DNA of 26,737 bases from Candidatus Moraniibacteriota bacterium (GCA_003543115.1 DPJH01000035.1:3054-29790), one strand, 5' to 3'; positions 8,255-14,313 are shown, counted from the first letter of the stretch. Made by a program: numbers and translations. The notes: generated from the letters alone by a model not told the origin.

Positions 8255-8288
8255 GCGCCGGATAAATTTATCCGGCGCCTTTTTATTT
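8255..8288 (+). terminator. Terminator of the ABC-F gene
   Basis: A perfect 12-bp palindrome, GCGCCGGATAAA (8255-8266) with TTTATCCGGCGC (8267-8278), is followed by CCTTTTTATTT. Confidence 0.92.
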
Positions 8289-8312
8289 AAACTCTCTAAT
8301 AAATAAACCAAC

Positions 8313-8354
8313 CTAAAAATAAAAAACCTTCAAGACCATCAGAGATCTTAAAGG
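8313..8354 (-). terminator. Terminator of the small basic protein gene
   Basis: Minus strand: CCTTTAAGA pairs with TCTTGAAGG through eight Watson-Crick pairs and one U-G pair (8327-8354), followed by TTTTTTATTTTT. Confidence 0.75.
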
Positions 8355-8378
8355 AATATCGCATACAGCTAAGTTGCG

Positions 8379-8534
8379 TTAGAACTTCCTGTTCTTGTGA
8401 ACCTTCTTTGTCGAACTGTTTTGTTTAAAAACGCCTCCGACATTACCCGGCTTATGCAAGTCAGGATTGTTGGTTTTTTCCTTCTTTTCTTTTTTACCCT
8501 TAACCTTTTTTGGCTTAAACCGATTGTTGGACAT
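8379..8534 (-). CDS. Small Lys/Asn-rich basic protein (51 aa), unknown
   Basis: The product starts MSNNRFKPKKVKGKKEKKEK and continues with a Gly/Asn-rich middle (HKPGNVGGVFKQN) and a basic tail (KKVHKNRKF). It is strongly positive, likely disordered, and has no membrane or signal segment. The start at 8534 is fixed by a good SD site (AAAAGGAGG, 6 nt spacing); the longer frame upstream would start before the SD site. The gene has its own promoter, a palindromic operator at the transcription start and a terminator, so it is a real, separately regulated gene. A nucleic-acid-binding role fits the composition but is a guess. I do not recognise a family. Confidence 0.72.
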   Translation of the reverse strand: MSNNRFKPKKVKGKKEKKEKTNNPDLHKPGNVGGVFKQNSSTKKVHKNRKF

Positions 8535-8588
8535 GTTAGTCCTCCTTTTAGATGAAAACTCCGTAAAAAATAATGCCATTTAGCGGGT

Positions 8589-8609
8589 TAAAGTGCATTA
8601 TGCACTTTA
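8589..8609. promoter_or_regulatory. 21-bp palindromic operator
   Basis: TAAAGTGCAT (8589-8598) and ATGCACTTTA (8600-8609) are perfect reverse complements around one central base. The site lies just downstream of the -10 box of the small basic protein gene, over the likely transcription start, where a dimeric repressor would bind. Confidence 0.65.
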
Positions 8610-8636
8610 TTCTACCAAAAAATATTATTTCACCAA
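8609..8636 (-). promoter_or_regulatory. Promoter of the small basic protein gene
   Basis: Minus strand: TTGGTG (8631-8636), 16 nt, TAGAAT (8609-8614). The -10 box touches the palindrome at 8589-8609. Confidence 0.55.
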
Positions 8637-8744
8637 AAATACAGCCATACTGATTTATTCCCTTATCAATCTTCATTTATGGAAATGTAGCATAAGATAA
8701 CTAAAAAATCAAGGGATCCTTCCTCCCATATCTGTTCGGGTTGA

Positions 8745-9650
8745 TTATTCCAGGATTAATTGTTTTTTCCCAGTATCAATTTCGCAAGTCATCTTATATG
8801 GAAAAGAATAAAAATCAGGTATGTCATGTCCAAAATAATTCCACTGAATAATAGGAAACTCATAACCAGAAAAAACATCCAACACAATTTCTTCGATACC
8901 CTTATTATCCTGTGGATATTTCTTATCAACACAATCAGACAGAAAGCCAACTATCATCCCTTTAATATTTTTCATTCTTCCAGACAATTCTAATTCGCGC
9001 AGCTTAAACGAAAGCATGGCCGGAGCTTCGCCTATTTCCTCCCAGAATAAAATTTTATCATCAAAATTTGGCAAGAAATCATTTGCCAGTAGAGCATTTA
9101 TCAAAGTAATGTTCCCTCCTAAAATTTTTCCAGATGCCGTGCCGTGCCGTATAACTTTTATATCCCCAGAAACTATGACTGCCTCTTGAGAATTTTTCAA
9201 TACTCCCATAAATTGAGTAAATGATTTTTCACTAATATAAGATAGCTCATACGCATTAGGCCCATGAATGGCAATTCCTTCTATATTTCTTTCGATGGCC
9301 AAAAGCAACGTTGTGATGTCACTATAACCGATGAAAGGTTTTGGATTTTTTTTGATAACATCAAAATCAATATCTCTTATCAAATCAATAGAGCTTGATC
9401 CGCCAGTAGCGCAAATAATCGCCTTGACATCATTATCCATAAACATAGCATGCAAATCCTCAACTCGCTCTTCCTTGCTCCCAGCTGAATAATACGAATG
9501 TTTATCTAGATGTTTTCCTTTTTTTATCACAAAACCATTTTTCTCAAGCCTCTCCAAACCTAAATCAACCTCTTTTTGTATATTCCAAAGCGGTCTAGAT
9601 GGGGCAATAACACCAATCATATCTCCTTTTTTTAAAACAAATTTATTCAT
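8745..9650 (-). CDS. S66-family peptidase (LD-carboxypeptidase / MccF-like)
   Basis: The 301-residue protein fits peptidase family S66. It has an N-terminal GDMIGVIAPSRP, the substrate-side ATGGSSSIDLI (~81-91) and the nucleophile motif IGYSDIT with Ser110. The acidic LFWEEIGEAP follows, then a C-terminal FGHDIPDFYSFP with the likely catalytic His. Family members either cut L,D-peptide bonds in cell-wall recycling (LdcA) or destroy peptide-nucleotide antibiotics (MccF). No signal peptide is seen, so it is cytosolic. It lies 57 nt after the second radical SAM gene but behind a terminator. A TATAAT sits 6 nt before its ATG, and there is no SD site, so it is probably made from its own leaderless mRNA. 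A role in the RiPP locus is possible, not shown. Confidence 0.88.
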   Translation of the reverse strand: MNKFVLKKGDMIGVIAPSRPLWNIQKEVDLGLERLEKNGFVIKKGKHLDKHSYYSAGSKEERVEDLHAMFMDNDVKAIICATGGSSSIDLIRDIDFDVIKKNPKPFIGYSDITTLLLAIERNIEGIAIHGPNAYELSYISEKSFTQFMGVLKNSQEAVIVSGDIKVIRHGTASGKILGGNITLINALLANDFLPNFDDKILFWEEIGEAPAMLSFKLRELELSGRMKNIKGMIVGFLSDCVDKKYPQDNKGIEEIVLDVFSGYEFPIIQWNYFGHDIPDFYSFPYKMTCEIDTGKKQLILE

Positions 9651-9656
9651 GAATAC

Positions 9657-9662
9657 ATTATA
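9657..9662 (-). promoter_or_regulatory. -10 box giving a leaderless S66 peptidase mRNA
   Basis: TATAAT on the minus strand lies 6 nt before the ATG, so transcription would start at or next to the start codon. The -35 region is weak (TGGCTA at 17 nt) and falls in the terminator stem. Confidence 0.5.
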
Positions 9663-9673
9663 ATATTTCTAAT

Positions 9674-9702
9674 TAAAAATAGCCAGGAAAACATTCCTGG
9701 CT
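9674..9702 (-). terminator. Terminator closing the radical SAM operon
   Basis: AGCCAGGAA (9681-9689) pairs with TTCCTGGCT (9694-9702) through nine perfect pairs with a 4-nt loop, followed in the minus direction by TATTTTTAATT. It begins only a few bases after the second radical SAM stop. Confidence 0.9.
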
Positions 9703-9707
9703 AAGTA

Positions 9708-11027
9708 CTACTTTATCTCTCCGTCAATCCATAATTCGAACAGCTTTTTTATCCATTCGCAATAATACGGATCAATGTCGTTAATACTACCCGAAGCAAC
9801 AAATGCACTGGCAGCACATCCTCCTCCACAAAGACCAAGCACTGGGCATCTTAGGCAATTTTGATTGGAAAAGCGAGATCTTTTTTTCCATTCTTGCCAA
9901 TTTAGACACTTTTCATCAAAATCAGTGGTTTGGCCAAGAAGACCTTCTCCGCAATTTTCTAAAGCCTGACAAGCATGCAAATTCCCTCCTGGAAATGCAG
10001 CTATTTTTATACCAGCACCACAAATTTCTGATGCAATGTTTGGAGCTGCAAAACGCTTCAGCACATCATCAAAAACTGGATCGCAAACATTAAATCGCTT
10101 GGCGGTATTATGACCAGAAAGCATAGCCTCTGCGGCTAATTTGCCATATGAAATACCTAAATCTCCTCCTGTATGCATAAGCAGATTCATTGCAATTTCA
10201 TCAATTGCAAAATTGCTACATAGCCATTCAATAGACTTGGGAAGAAAATTAATGTTCGCGGGTGAAACCGTTATTAAAGGCAAGAATTTTACTTTTTCTT
10301 TTGATAATTTTTCCATCGCCCTATGCACTCTATCAAATGTTCCTTTGCCATTTTTAAACTTCCGAGCCGAATCATGAATCTCACGAGGACCATCAATTGA
10401 GATTTGAAGACTTAGTTGATTTTTCTTTGCAAAATCAATAAAATCATCATCAATCAATGTACCATTCGTATCAATGATTATTTTGAGATTGCCCCATATC
10501 CGCTCTTCTCTCTTGATTCGATCAATCATTTCAATTCCAAACTTCAGCCCTTTCATGTTTAGCAATGGTTCGCCTCCATAAAAGGTTATCTGCTCCCAAT
10601 AGCCAGGAGCATCTCGTTTATTCTGACAGGTTTTTGCTTGAAACAATCGCAAAGCATTAAATATTTCTTTTTGCGTCAAATTTTTGCCACTCTTTGATAG
10701 AGAACCGCTTTGACTTGGGGCATACAGGCAATAGGAACAAGCTAGATTGCAATTCGTCGACATTATCAAATACAAGCTTTTTATCTCACTTTTTCTTTTT
10801 GTGAGAAGAAAAGTTGCGATTATTTTCTCATCCTCCGCTATCGTTGAAAAAAATCCATTCTTGTTCATCTGTTCTTTGGTCTCATAGGACAACAAACTTA
10901 AATCCGCACAGGAGCGTTTTTTGAAAACATCTACTATCTCCTGCGAAGCTTTTCTCCACTCAAAATTCAATGAATGCCATAGTGAGTCAACTTTTTCTAT
11001 GTAATGCCAAAAGGGAGATAGTTTCAT
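9708..11027 (-). CDS. Radical SAM/SPASM peptide maturase with N-terminal RRE-like region
   Basis: The 439-residue enzyme binds a radical SAM cluster through CNLACSYC (C93, C97, C100), followed by FYGGEP and the SAM-binding TNGTLIDDD and ISIDG motifs. The C-terminus has a SPASM cysteine set (CGAG, HACQALENC, NCLRCPVLGLCGGGC, YYC) for auxiliary Fe-S clusters, typical of enzymes that crosslink ribosomal peptides. The first ~75 residues have the winged-helix-like pattern of a PqqD/RRE peptide-binding domain (SLWHSLNFEWRKASQEIVDV). The start at 11027 is chosen because AAAGGAG lies 5 nt upstream; a longer frame begins inside the intergenic hairpin. It is the last gene of the rSAM-peptide-rSAM operon. 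The RRE call is from pattern only. The chemistry is unknown. Confidence 0.9.
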   Translation of the reverse strand: MKLSPFWHYIEKVDSLWHSLNFEWRKASQEIVDVFKKRSCADLSLLSYETKEQMNKNGFFSTIAEDEKIIATFLLTKRKSEIKSLYLIMSTNCNLACSYCLYAPSQSGSLSKSGKNLTQKEIFNALRLFQAKTCQNKRDAPGYWEQITFYGGEPLLNMKGLKFGIEMIDRIKREERIWGNLKIIIDTNGTLIDDDFIDFAKKNQLSLQISIDGPREIHDSARKFKNGKGTFDRVHRAMEKLSKEKVKFLPLITVSPANINFLPKSIEWLCSNFAIDEIAMNLLMHTGGDLGISYGKLAAEAMLSGHNTAKRFNVCDPVFDDVLKRFAAPNIASEICGAGIKIAAFPGGNLHACQALENCGEGLLGQTTDFDEKCLNWQEWKKRSRFSNQNCLRCPVLGLCGGGCAASAFVASGSINDIDPYYCEWIKKLFELWIDGEIK

Positions 11028-11050
11028 TTCTGCTCCTTTACAAAATGAGA

Positions 11051-11076
11051 GGGGAATCAAAATTTCTTAATTCCCC
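11051..11076 (-). promoter_or_regulatory. Intergenic hairpin between peptide gene and second radical SAM gene
   Basis: GGGGAAT (11051-11057) pairs with ATTCCCC (11070-11076). Only a weak T-rich stretch follows, so it is more likely a partial terminator or 3'-end stabiliser that makes the peptide message exceed the enzyme message. Confidence 0.55.
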
Positions 11077-11114
11077 CCTGTTAAAATGGATAATCTATAC
11101 ACCAGGGAACTGAA

Positions 11115-11186
11115 TCATCCCATGCGGCAGTTGTACATCACTTTAGATGCAGCCTTTGCGACTTTCGCCATAAAAAGCTTTTTCAC
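11115..11186 (-). CDS. 23-residue basic peptide, candidate RiPP precursor
   Basis: This gene is too short for ordinary gene callers. It starts with GTG and ends in TGA. The product begins MKKLFMAKVAKAASK and ends VMYNCRMG. It has six basic residues, no acidic ones, a single Cys (20), Tyr18 and a C-terminal Gly. The SD site AAAAAGGAGGTGAT is complementary to almost the whole 16S 3' end and lies 4 nt before the GTG (8 nt from GGAGG). The gene sits between two radical SAM/SPASM genes on the same strand. By analogy with PqqA, mycofactocin and sactipeptide loci it is the likely substrate, with the last six to eight residues as core. PqqA is of similar length, but its Glu-x-x-x-Tyr pair is missing here. 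An antimicrobial or cofactor role is open. Confidence 0.75.
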   Translation of the reverse strand: MKKLFMAKVAKAASKVMYNCRMG

Positions 11187-11190
11187 TTGT

Positions 11191-11204
11191 ATCACCTCCT
11201 TTTT
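11191..11204 (-). promoter_or_regulatory. Near-perfect Shine-Dalgarno site of the peptide gene
   Basis: Minus strand AAAAAGGAGGTGAT matches the full anti-SD of 16S rRNA and sits 4 nt before the GTG start. It is the strongest ribosome site in the window and decides the start of the peptide. Confidence 0.85.
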
Positions 11205-11237
11205 ATTTTCTTATTGCTTCAAAAATCAAAAGCTGGT

Positions 11238-12317
11238 TTATGGATAAGAGGTAATCCTTTCAGAATCATCCACTGCATACTCAGGGAAAAACCCAAGAGC
11301 ATAAATTGATTGACACTGTGAATCTGGAGCAAGAAAATCGCCATAAGCAGAAAAAGCATTCAGCCTACATCCTCCGCGACAAACAGAACGAGCAAGGCAA
11401 TTTCCACAAATACCCTTCAATGTATCTGGGTCAAATGTGCGAAATTTTTCAAGCTTCTCACTTCCAAGCCACACTTTTTCGAGGCTAGTCTCTTTCAAGT
11501 CTCCAAAAACGAACATGTCGTTATTATTTGAGACATGGCAAAGGCTAGCAATACCAGTCGGACCGACTCCGAGCATTGATTTACCCCAAGGGCATATCAA
11601 ATGACCTTCAATATCCATAGGAACAAGAGCCATATTCAGTCCGACGGTAATGTTCTGTGGATGATTTCTTTCCCGAATAAATGGATAAAATCCTTCTTCA
11701 AGAACCTCTCTCATCTCATCGTACGGCACACCTGATGTTTTGCATGCACATGTTCCTTTTCCATATTCAAGGATAAATGGGAGCAAACGAAAGCCAATTC
11801 CTAACTTATCAACAGCATATTCTGCAATTAGCATAATCTGAGTCAGATTGCTTTTTTGCATAACAGTGTTGATTCGTGCCGGTATAGATAATTGAGACAA
11901 CTTCTCAATCACTTTTTTTGTCTTCTCGAATGCACCCAGCCCCCGGATTGAATCATGCACCTCAGCCGTTATACCGTCCAAGCTGATTGCAATCCTGATT
12001 GAGTCACCAAGACTTTTAAGAAAGTCCAGTTGCCGATCTTCAATCAAAGTCCCATTTGATTCCAGAGTAACAAAGAATCCCATTTCGCAGGCCAACTGAA
12101 TCAATTGTTCACAGTCTGGACGAATAAAAATCTCTCCGCCGGTGATATTGACTCCCGAAACACCCATCTCCTTACCTTCGGCGAGTAATCTTTCAAAAAA
12201 ATCGACGCCGACCTCGTCATTCTGATTGCGATTGAGATTGTCGTATCCGCAGTGCGTGCAACTTAAATTACATCTGTTTGTAAATGATAATGCGAGTATA
12301 TCAAGCTTTTTTTCCAT
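11238..12317 (-). CDS. Radical SAM/SPASM enzyme, first gene of the RiPP-like operon
   Basis: The 359-residue enzyme starts directly with its radical SAM domain: CNLSCTHC (C16, C20, C23), NITGGEIFIRPD, ESNGTLIED and ISLDG. The C-terminus has a SPASM set: LICPWGKSMLG, SLCHVS, GICGNCLARSVCRGGC and a last Cys before the tail. It lacks the N-terminal RRE-like region of its partner, so the two enzymes may share one recognition domain. The fold matches peptide-modifying enzymes such as PqqE, MftC and AlbA. The SD site GAGGAG is about 8 nt before the ATG. The peptide gene follows after 51 nt without a terminator. The tail ends in DDSERITSYP after the last Cys. The exact reaction cannot be told from sequence. 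Confidence 0.92.
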   Translation of the reverse strand: MEKKLDILALSFTNRCNLSCTHCGYDNLNRNQNDEVGVDFFERLLAEGKEMGVSGVNITGGEIFIRPDCEQLIQLACEMGFFVTLESNGTLIEDRQLDFLKSLGDSIRIAISLDGITAEVHDSIRGLGAFEKTKKVIEKLSQLSIPARINTVMQKSNLTQIMLIAEYAVDKLGIGFRLLPFILEYGKGTCACKTSGVPYDEMREVLEEGFYPFIRERNHPQNITVGLNMALVPMDIEGHLICPWGKSMLGVGPTGIASLCHVSNNNDMFVFGDLKETSLEKVWLGSEKLEKFRTFDPDTLKGICGNCLARSVCRGGCRLNAFSAYGDFLAPDSQCQSIYALGFFPEYAVDDSERITSYP

Positions 12318-12378
12318 ATCCCATACTCCTCTTCTTCAGAAATACTATTTTAAAGGTGCCGCCCTTTTTAAGGCTCCA

Positions 12379-12411
12379 CGAAACTACCTTTATAGTTTCG
12401 CTTAAAGGTAG
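12379..12411. promoter_or_regulatory. Two overlapping inverted repeats upstream of the radical SAM operon
   Basis: CTACCTTTA (12384-12392) and TAAAGGTAG (12403-12411) form a 9-bp repeat. CGAAACTA (12379-12386) and TAGTTTCG (12393-12400) form an 8-bp one. They share bases, so only one can fold at a time. If the promoter call is right, the first spans the -10 box as an operator and the second is a stem-loop at the 5' end of the mRNA. Confidence 0.6.
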
Positions 12412-12433
12412 CAACTTTAACATAAACCGTCAA
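12405..12433 (-). promoter_or_regulatory. Putative promoter of the radical SAM operon
   Basis: TTGACG (12428-12433), 17 nt, then a weak -10 TACCTT (12405-12410) inside the inverted repeat. A good -35 with a poor -10 and repeats upstream fits an activator-dependent or repressed promoter. Confidence 0.4.
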
Positions 12434-12434
12434 G

Positions 12435-12473
12435 TCTATATAATTATGACAATCTATATAATTCTATGTAATT
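12435..12473. repeat. Three direct repeats of TCTATATAATT
   Basis: Plus-strand copies lie at 12435-12445 (exact), 12453-12463 (exact) and 12463-12473 (TCTATGTAATT, one change). The spacings are 18 and 10 nt. They lie immediately upstream of the putative -35 box of the radical SAM operon, where an activator could bind in tandem. Confidence 0.6.
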
Positions 12474-12475
12474 CA

Positions 12476-13057
12476 TTATTTATACAATTCATCTCTATTC
12501 GTAACATCCCTTTCTACAACCCCATCCGCCACCCTCCCCCAAGCGCAAAAACCGGTCCGGCTCCAGCGGGTATAGATATCATTCCAAGTATTACCAAGTT
12601 TTGCAAAATACAGAGCCAGGACTGTGCCATGAGAAGCAATCATAATCGTCTTGTTTTCATATGCATCATCCAACTCCTTGATTCCATTTTCAAATCTAGC
12701 TAGCGCTTCCCGTCCCGATTCACCACCGTCTTTTTTGCAATCCAAGTCTTCTAATTTTTCTCTTTTAAGTTTTTCAAATTCTTCTTTCGACAAAAACTTT
12801 TCTCCCCTGACCATTTCATTGAATTCGCTCATTCTCAAAACATTCTTTTCTAATTTCCCCGCTAAAAATTTTACAGTCGCATAAGCTTTTTCTTCTTCTG
12901 AAGAGATGATGATATCTATCGTATTGAATGTATTCGCAATTGCGATTTCCTGAGATTGCTTTTCTCCCGCATCAGAAAGTCCCCATCGGATAGATGGAAC
13001 ACTAGAATCTTTTTGGGTTTCCGCATGTCGGATGAAATAGAAAATATTGTTGCTCAT
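12476..13057 (-). CDS. Histidine phosphatase family protein (phosphoglycerate mutase-like)
   Basis: The 193-residue protein has the catalytic FIRHAET motif at its N-terminus (residues 7-13), acidic and basic residues around EMVRGE, and the second active-site His in IASHGTV. This is the histidine-phosphatase (branch 1, PhoE/GpmB-like) fold, which removes phosphate through a phospho-His intermediate. The substrate is not predictable. The start at 13057 is preferred: the earlier in-frame ATG lies inside the terminator of the acetyltransferase gene. A TATAAT ends 6 nt before this ATG and no SD site is present, so the mRNA is probably leaderless. It lies upstream of the radical SAM operon on the same strand, but nothing else ties it to that operon. 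Confidence 0.85.
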   Translation of the reverse strand: MSNNIFYFIRHAETQKDSSVPSIRWGLSDAGEKQSQEIAIANTFNTIDIIISSEEEKAYATVKFLAGKLEKNVLRMSEFNEMVRGEKFLSKEEFEKLKREKLEDLDCKKDGGESGREALARFENGIKELDDAYENKTIMIASHGTVLALYFAKLGNTWNDIYTRWSRTGFCAWGRVADGVVERDVTNRDELYK

Positions 13058-13063
13058 ATTCCA

Positions 13064-13069
13064 ATTATA
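13064..13069 (-). promoter_or_regulatory. -10 box giving a leaderless phosphatase mRNA
   Basis: A perfect TATAAT lies 6 nt before the ATG at 13057, the same arrangement as at the S66 peptidase gene. The -35 box is weak. Confidence 0.5.
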
Positions 13070-13080
13070 GAACTTTTTCT

Positions 13081-13118
13081 CGAAAATAAAAGGCGCTTTG
13101 ATTTTTCTCAAAGCGCCT
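13081..13118 (-). terminator. Terminator of the acetyltransferase gene
   Basis: AGGCGCTTTG (13091-13100) pairs with CAAAGCGCCT (13109-13118), ten perfect pairs, followed by TTTTATTTTC on the minus strand. Confidence 0.92.
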
Positions 13119-13124
13119 GTGAGA

Positions 13125-13670
13125 TTATTTCCTATTTTTCTTCCATTCGCTTCTCAAAATTCCGAAGCAAAGAACATCTTGATAGCGGCCGTTTTTGAAG
13201 ACTGCTTCTCGCAGAATACCTTCCAATTCCGCTCCCAACCTGAAGTGCATCCGGACACTTTTGACATTGAAGCAATAGGCGCGCGAAGAAATACGGCGCA
13301 GATTCAGCTGGTTGAAAGCATAATCAATTAGAAGTTTAATGCCTTCCGATCCATAGCCATTGCTCCAGTACTTCTTTTCGCCGATAGCAATGCCGATTTC
13401 AGCATCCCTATTTTTCCAATCAATATTATGGATGCCGCAAGTGCCTATAGGAATTTTATTTTCACCATCAAGCACGTATATCACAAAGACAGTATCCGTG
13501 TTTTTGCGCGTGGTGCCCAGTGCCTCCAGCCACTTTTCTTCAGCCATCTCCGTCATAGGAAGATATACGGCAATATATTGCATCACCTCCCCATCATTAA
13601 ACCACTTCAAAAGTTTGTCCATCATTCCTCTCTCCATCGGCCCTAAAAAAATTCTTTTTCCTTGCAGCAT
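13125..13670 (-). CDS. GNAT acetyltransferase (RimJ/RimL type)
   Basis: The 181-residue protein shows the GNAT fold order. An N-terminal LQGKRIFLGPMERGMMDKLL opens the fold, followed by IGTCGIHNIDWKNRDAEIGI and the acetyl-CoA-binding YWSNGYGSEGIKLLIDYAF (Q/RxxGxG/A-like motif A). The typical RimJ/RimL ending NLRRISSRAYCFNVKSVRMH then GAELEGILREAVFKNGRYQD comes last. Relatives acetylate ribosomal protein N-termini, amino sugars or antibiotics; the substrate here is unknown. The start at 13670 follows a strong SD site (GGAGG, 5 nt); two upstream ATG codons precede or overlap it. The gene is monocistronic with a strong terminator. It might add a self-protection step to the nearby RiPP locus, but that is speculation. 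Confidence 0.9.
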   Translation of the reverse strand: MLQGKRIFLGPMERGMMDKLLKWFNDGEVMQYIAVYLPMTEMAEEKWLEALGTTRKNTDTVFVIYVLDGENKIPIGTCGIHNIDWKNRDAEIGIAIGEKKYWSNGYGSEGIKLLIDYAFNQLNLRRISSRAYCFNVKSVRMHFRLGAELEGILREAVFKNGRYQDVLCFGILRSEWKKNRK

Positions 13671-13760
13671 GACAACCTCCATCAAATTGATTTTTTACTG
13701 CTTCAATTTGCCAACACCATTGCTGGCGAAATTATTCAATTGTAAAAGTACTGTCTAGAA

Positions 13761-13790
13761 ACAAAAAGCTCGGCTTTTTATCTAGCCGAG
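13761..13790 (-). terminator. Terminator after mini-gene copy 1
   Basis: CTCGGCT (13769-13775) pairs with AGCCGAG (13784-13790), followed on the minus strand by CTTTTTGTTT. It is a close relative of the hairpin at 14003-14023. Confidence 0.85.
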
Positions 13791-13823
13791 ATGGTTTAGA
13801 AAGAAAGATTTTTATTCAGAAGC

Positions 13824-13973
13824 TTAGAAAAGCATGCGCTTAAAAATATTTATATCCGCGAAAACCGCCTGGGTCAGATAAACAACTTTTGAAGTTGTTT
13901 TACAATCGAAAGACATTGGAGATGCGACTCCGATCTTTTCTAGACCTATTCGATTTTCGTGGTATATGGGCAT
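13824..13973 (-). CDS. Mini-gene copy 1, 49-residue protein of a new paralogous pair
   Basis: This small frame begins MPIYHENRIGLEKIG and has a centre PMSFDCKTTSKVVYLTQAVF. It aligns with the product at 14054-14209. Met1, His5, Asn7, Gly15, Pro19, Phe22, Asp23, Lys25, Thr27 and Val31 are identical at the same positions, and the Leu, Gln and Phe of LTQAVF match after a one-residue shift. Such agreement on the protein level, with both frames open, supports real coding. No SD site is seen, and its ATG lies about 23 nt after the terminator of copy 2. A terminator follows the stop. The family is unknown to me; no membrane segment or clear domain is visible. Confidence 0.62.
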   Translation of the reverse strand: MPIYHENRIGLEKIGVASPMSFDCKTTSKVVYLTQAVFADINIFKRMLF

Positions 13974-13993
13974 ATATTCAACTTAAAATTTGT

Positions 13994-14023
13994 AAACAAA
14001 AACTCGACCTTTGTCTGGCCGAG
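13994..14023 (-). terminator. Terminator after mini-gene copy 2
   Basis: Minus strand: CTCGGCC pairs with GGTCGAG (one G-U pair; 14003-14023), followed by TTTTTGTTT. Confidence 0.8.
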
Positions 14024-14053
14024 ATGATTTTTAGTATGAATTATGCCTGAACC

Positions 14054-14209
14054 TTAATGAATGCGAGGCGTCCGCAAATTAAATAAATTCATAAAAATCT
14101 TCTGGGCCAAAAAACCGACTTGCGAGATAGTTTTTTTGTAATCGAAAACTATTGGAAAGTCTTTTCCATTTAGCTTGCAATCCATCAAATTTTTATGATT
14201 CCTATTCAT
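14054..14209 (-). CDS. Mini-gene copy 2, 51-residue protein of a new paralogous pair
   Basis: The product begins MNRNHKNLMDCKLNGKD and has a centre FPIVFDYKKTISQVGFLAQKIF, with a basic tail ending RTPRIH. It shares at least thirteen aligned residues with copy 1, including the PxxFDxKxT core. A near-consensus promoter (TTGACA, 17 nt, TATAAG) ends 14 nt before the ATG, which leaves a leader of about 8 nt and no SD site. A terminator hairpin lies 30 nt beyond the stop. The two genes with their flanking hairpins look like a tandem duplication of a unit of about 235 bp. Function unknown. Confidence 0.66.
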   Translation of the reverse strand: MNRNHKNLMDCKLNGKDFPIVFDYKKTISQVGFLAQKIFMNLFNLRTPRIH

Positions 14210-14223
14210 ATATTTTATCTTAA

Positions 14224-14252
14224 CTTATATCATCCTAGCCTACTATTGTCAA
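14224..14252 (-). promoter_or_regulatory. Promoter of mini-gene copy 2
   Basis: Minus strand: TTGACA (14247-14252), 17 nt, TATAAG (14224-14229). Confidence 0.75.
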
Positions 14253-14313
14253 ATCCATGAAAATAAAACTTAAGAAATAATCATTTCGGCATGCTAGCGA
14301 CTTTTTCATTCGC

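Noticed and set aside
11028..11060. Upstream ATG for the second radical SAM gene (11 extra residues)
   Set aside because: It lies inside the intergenic hairpin; the SD site AAAGGAG points to the ATG at 11027.
11061..11117. Read-through of the TGA that ends the 23-residue peptide would add a frame up to a TAA (ending in TGGN)
   Set aside because: UGA is a normal stop elsewhere in the window (the helicase gene ends in TGA), and no selenocysteine element or recoding signal is apparent.
11115..11186. Assigning the peptide as PqqA
   Set aside because: Length and a V-x-Y-like end are similar, but the Glu that is crosslinked to Tyr is absent and no other pqq genes are present.
13058..13111. Upstream ATG for the histidine phosphatase
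   Set aside because: It lies in the loop of the acetyltransferase terminator, and TATAAT is just before the later ATG.
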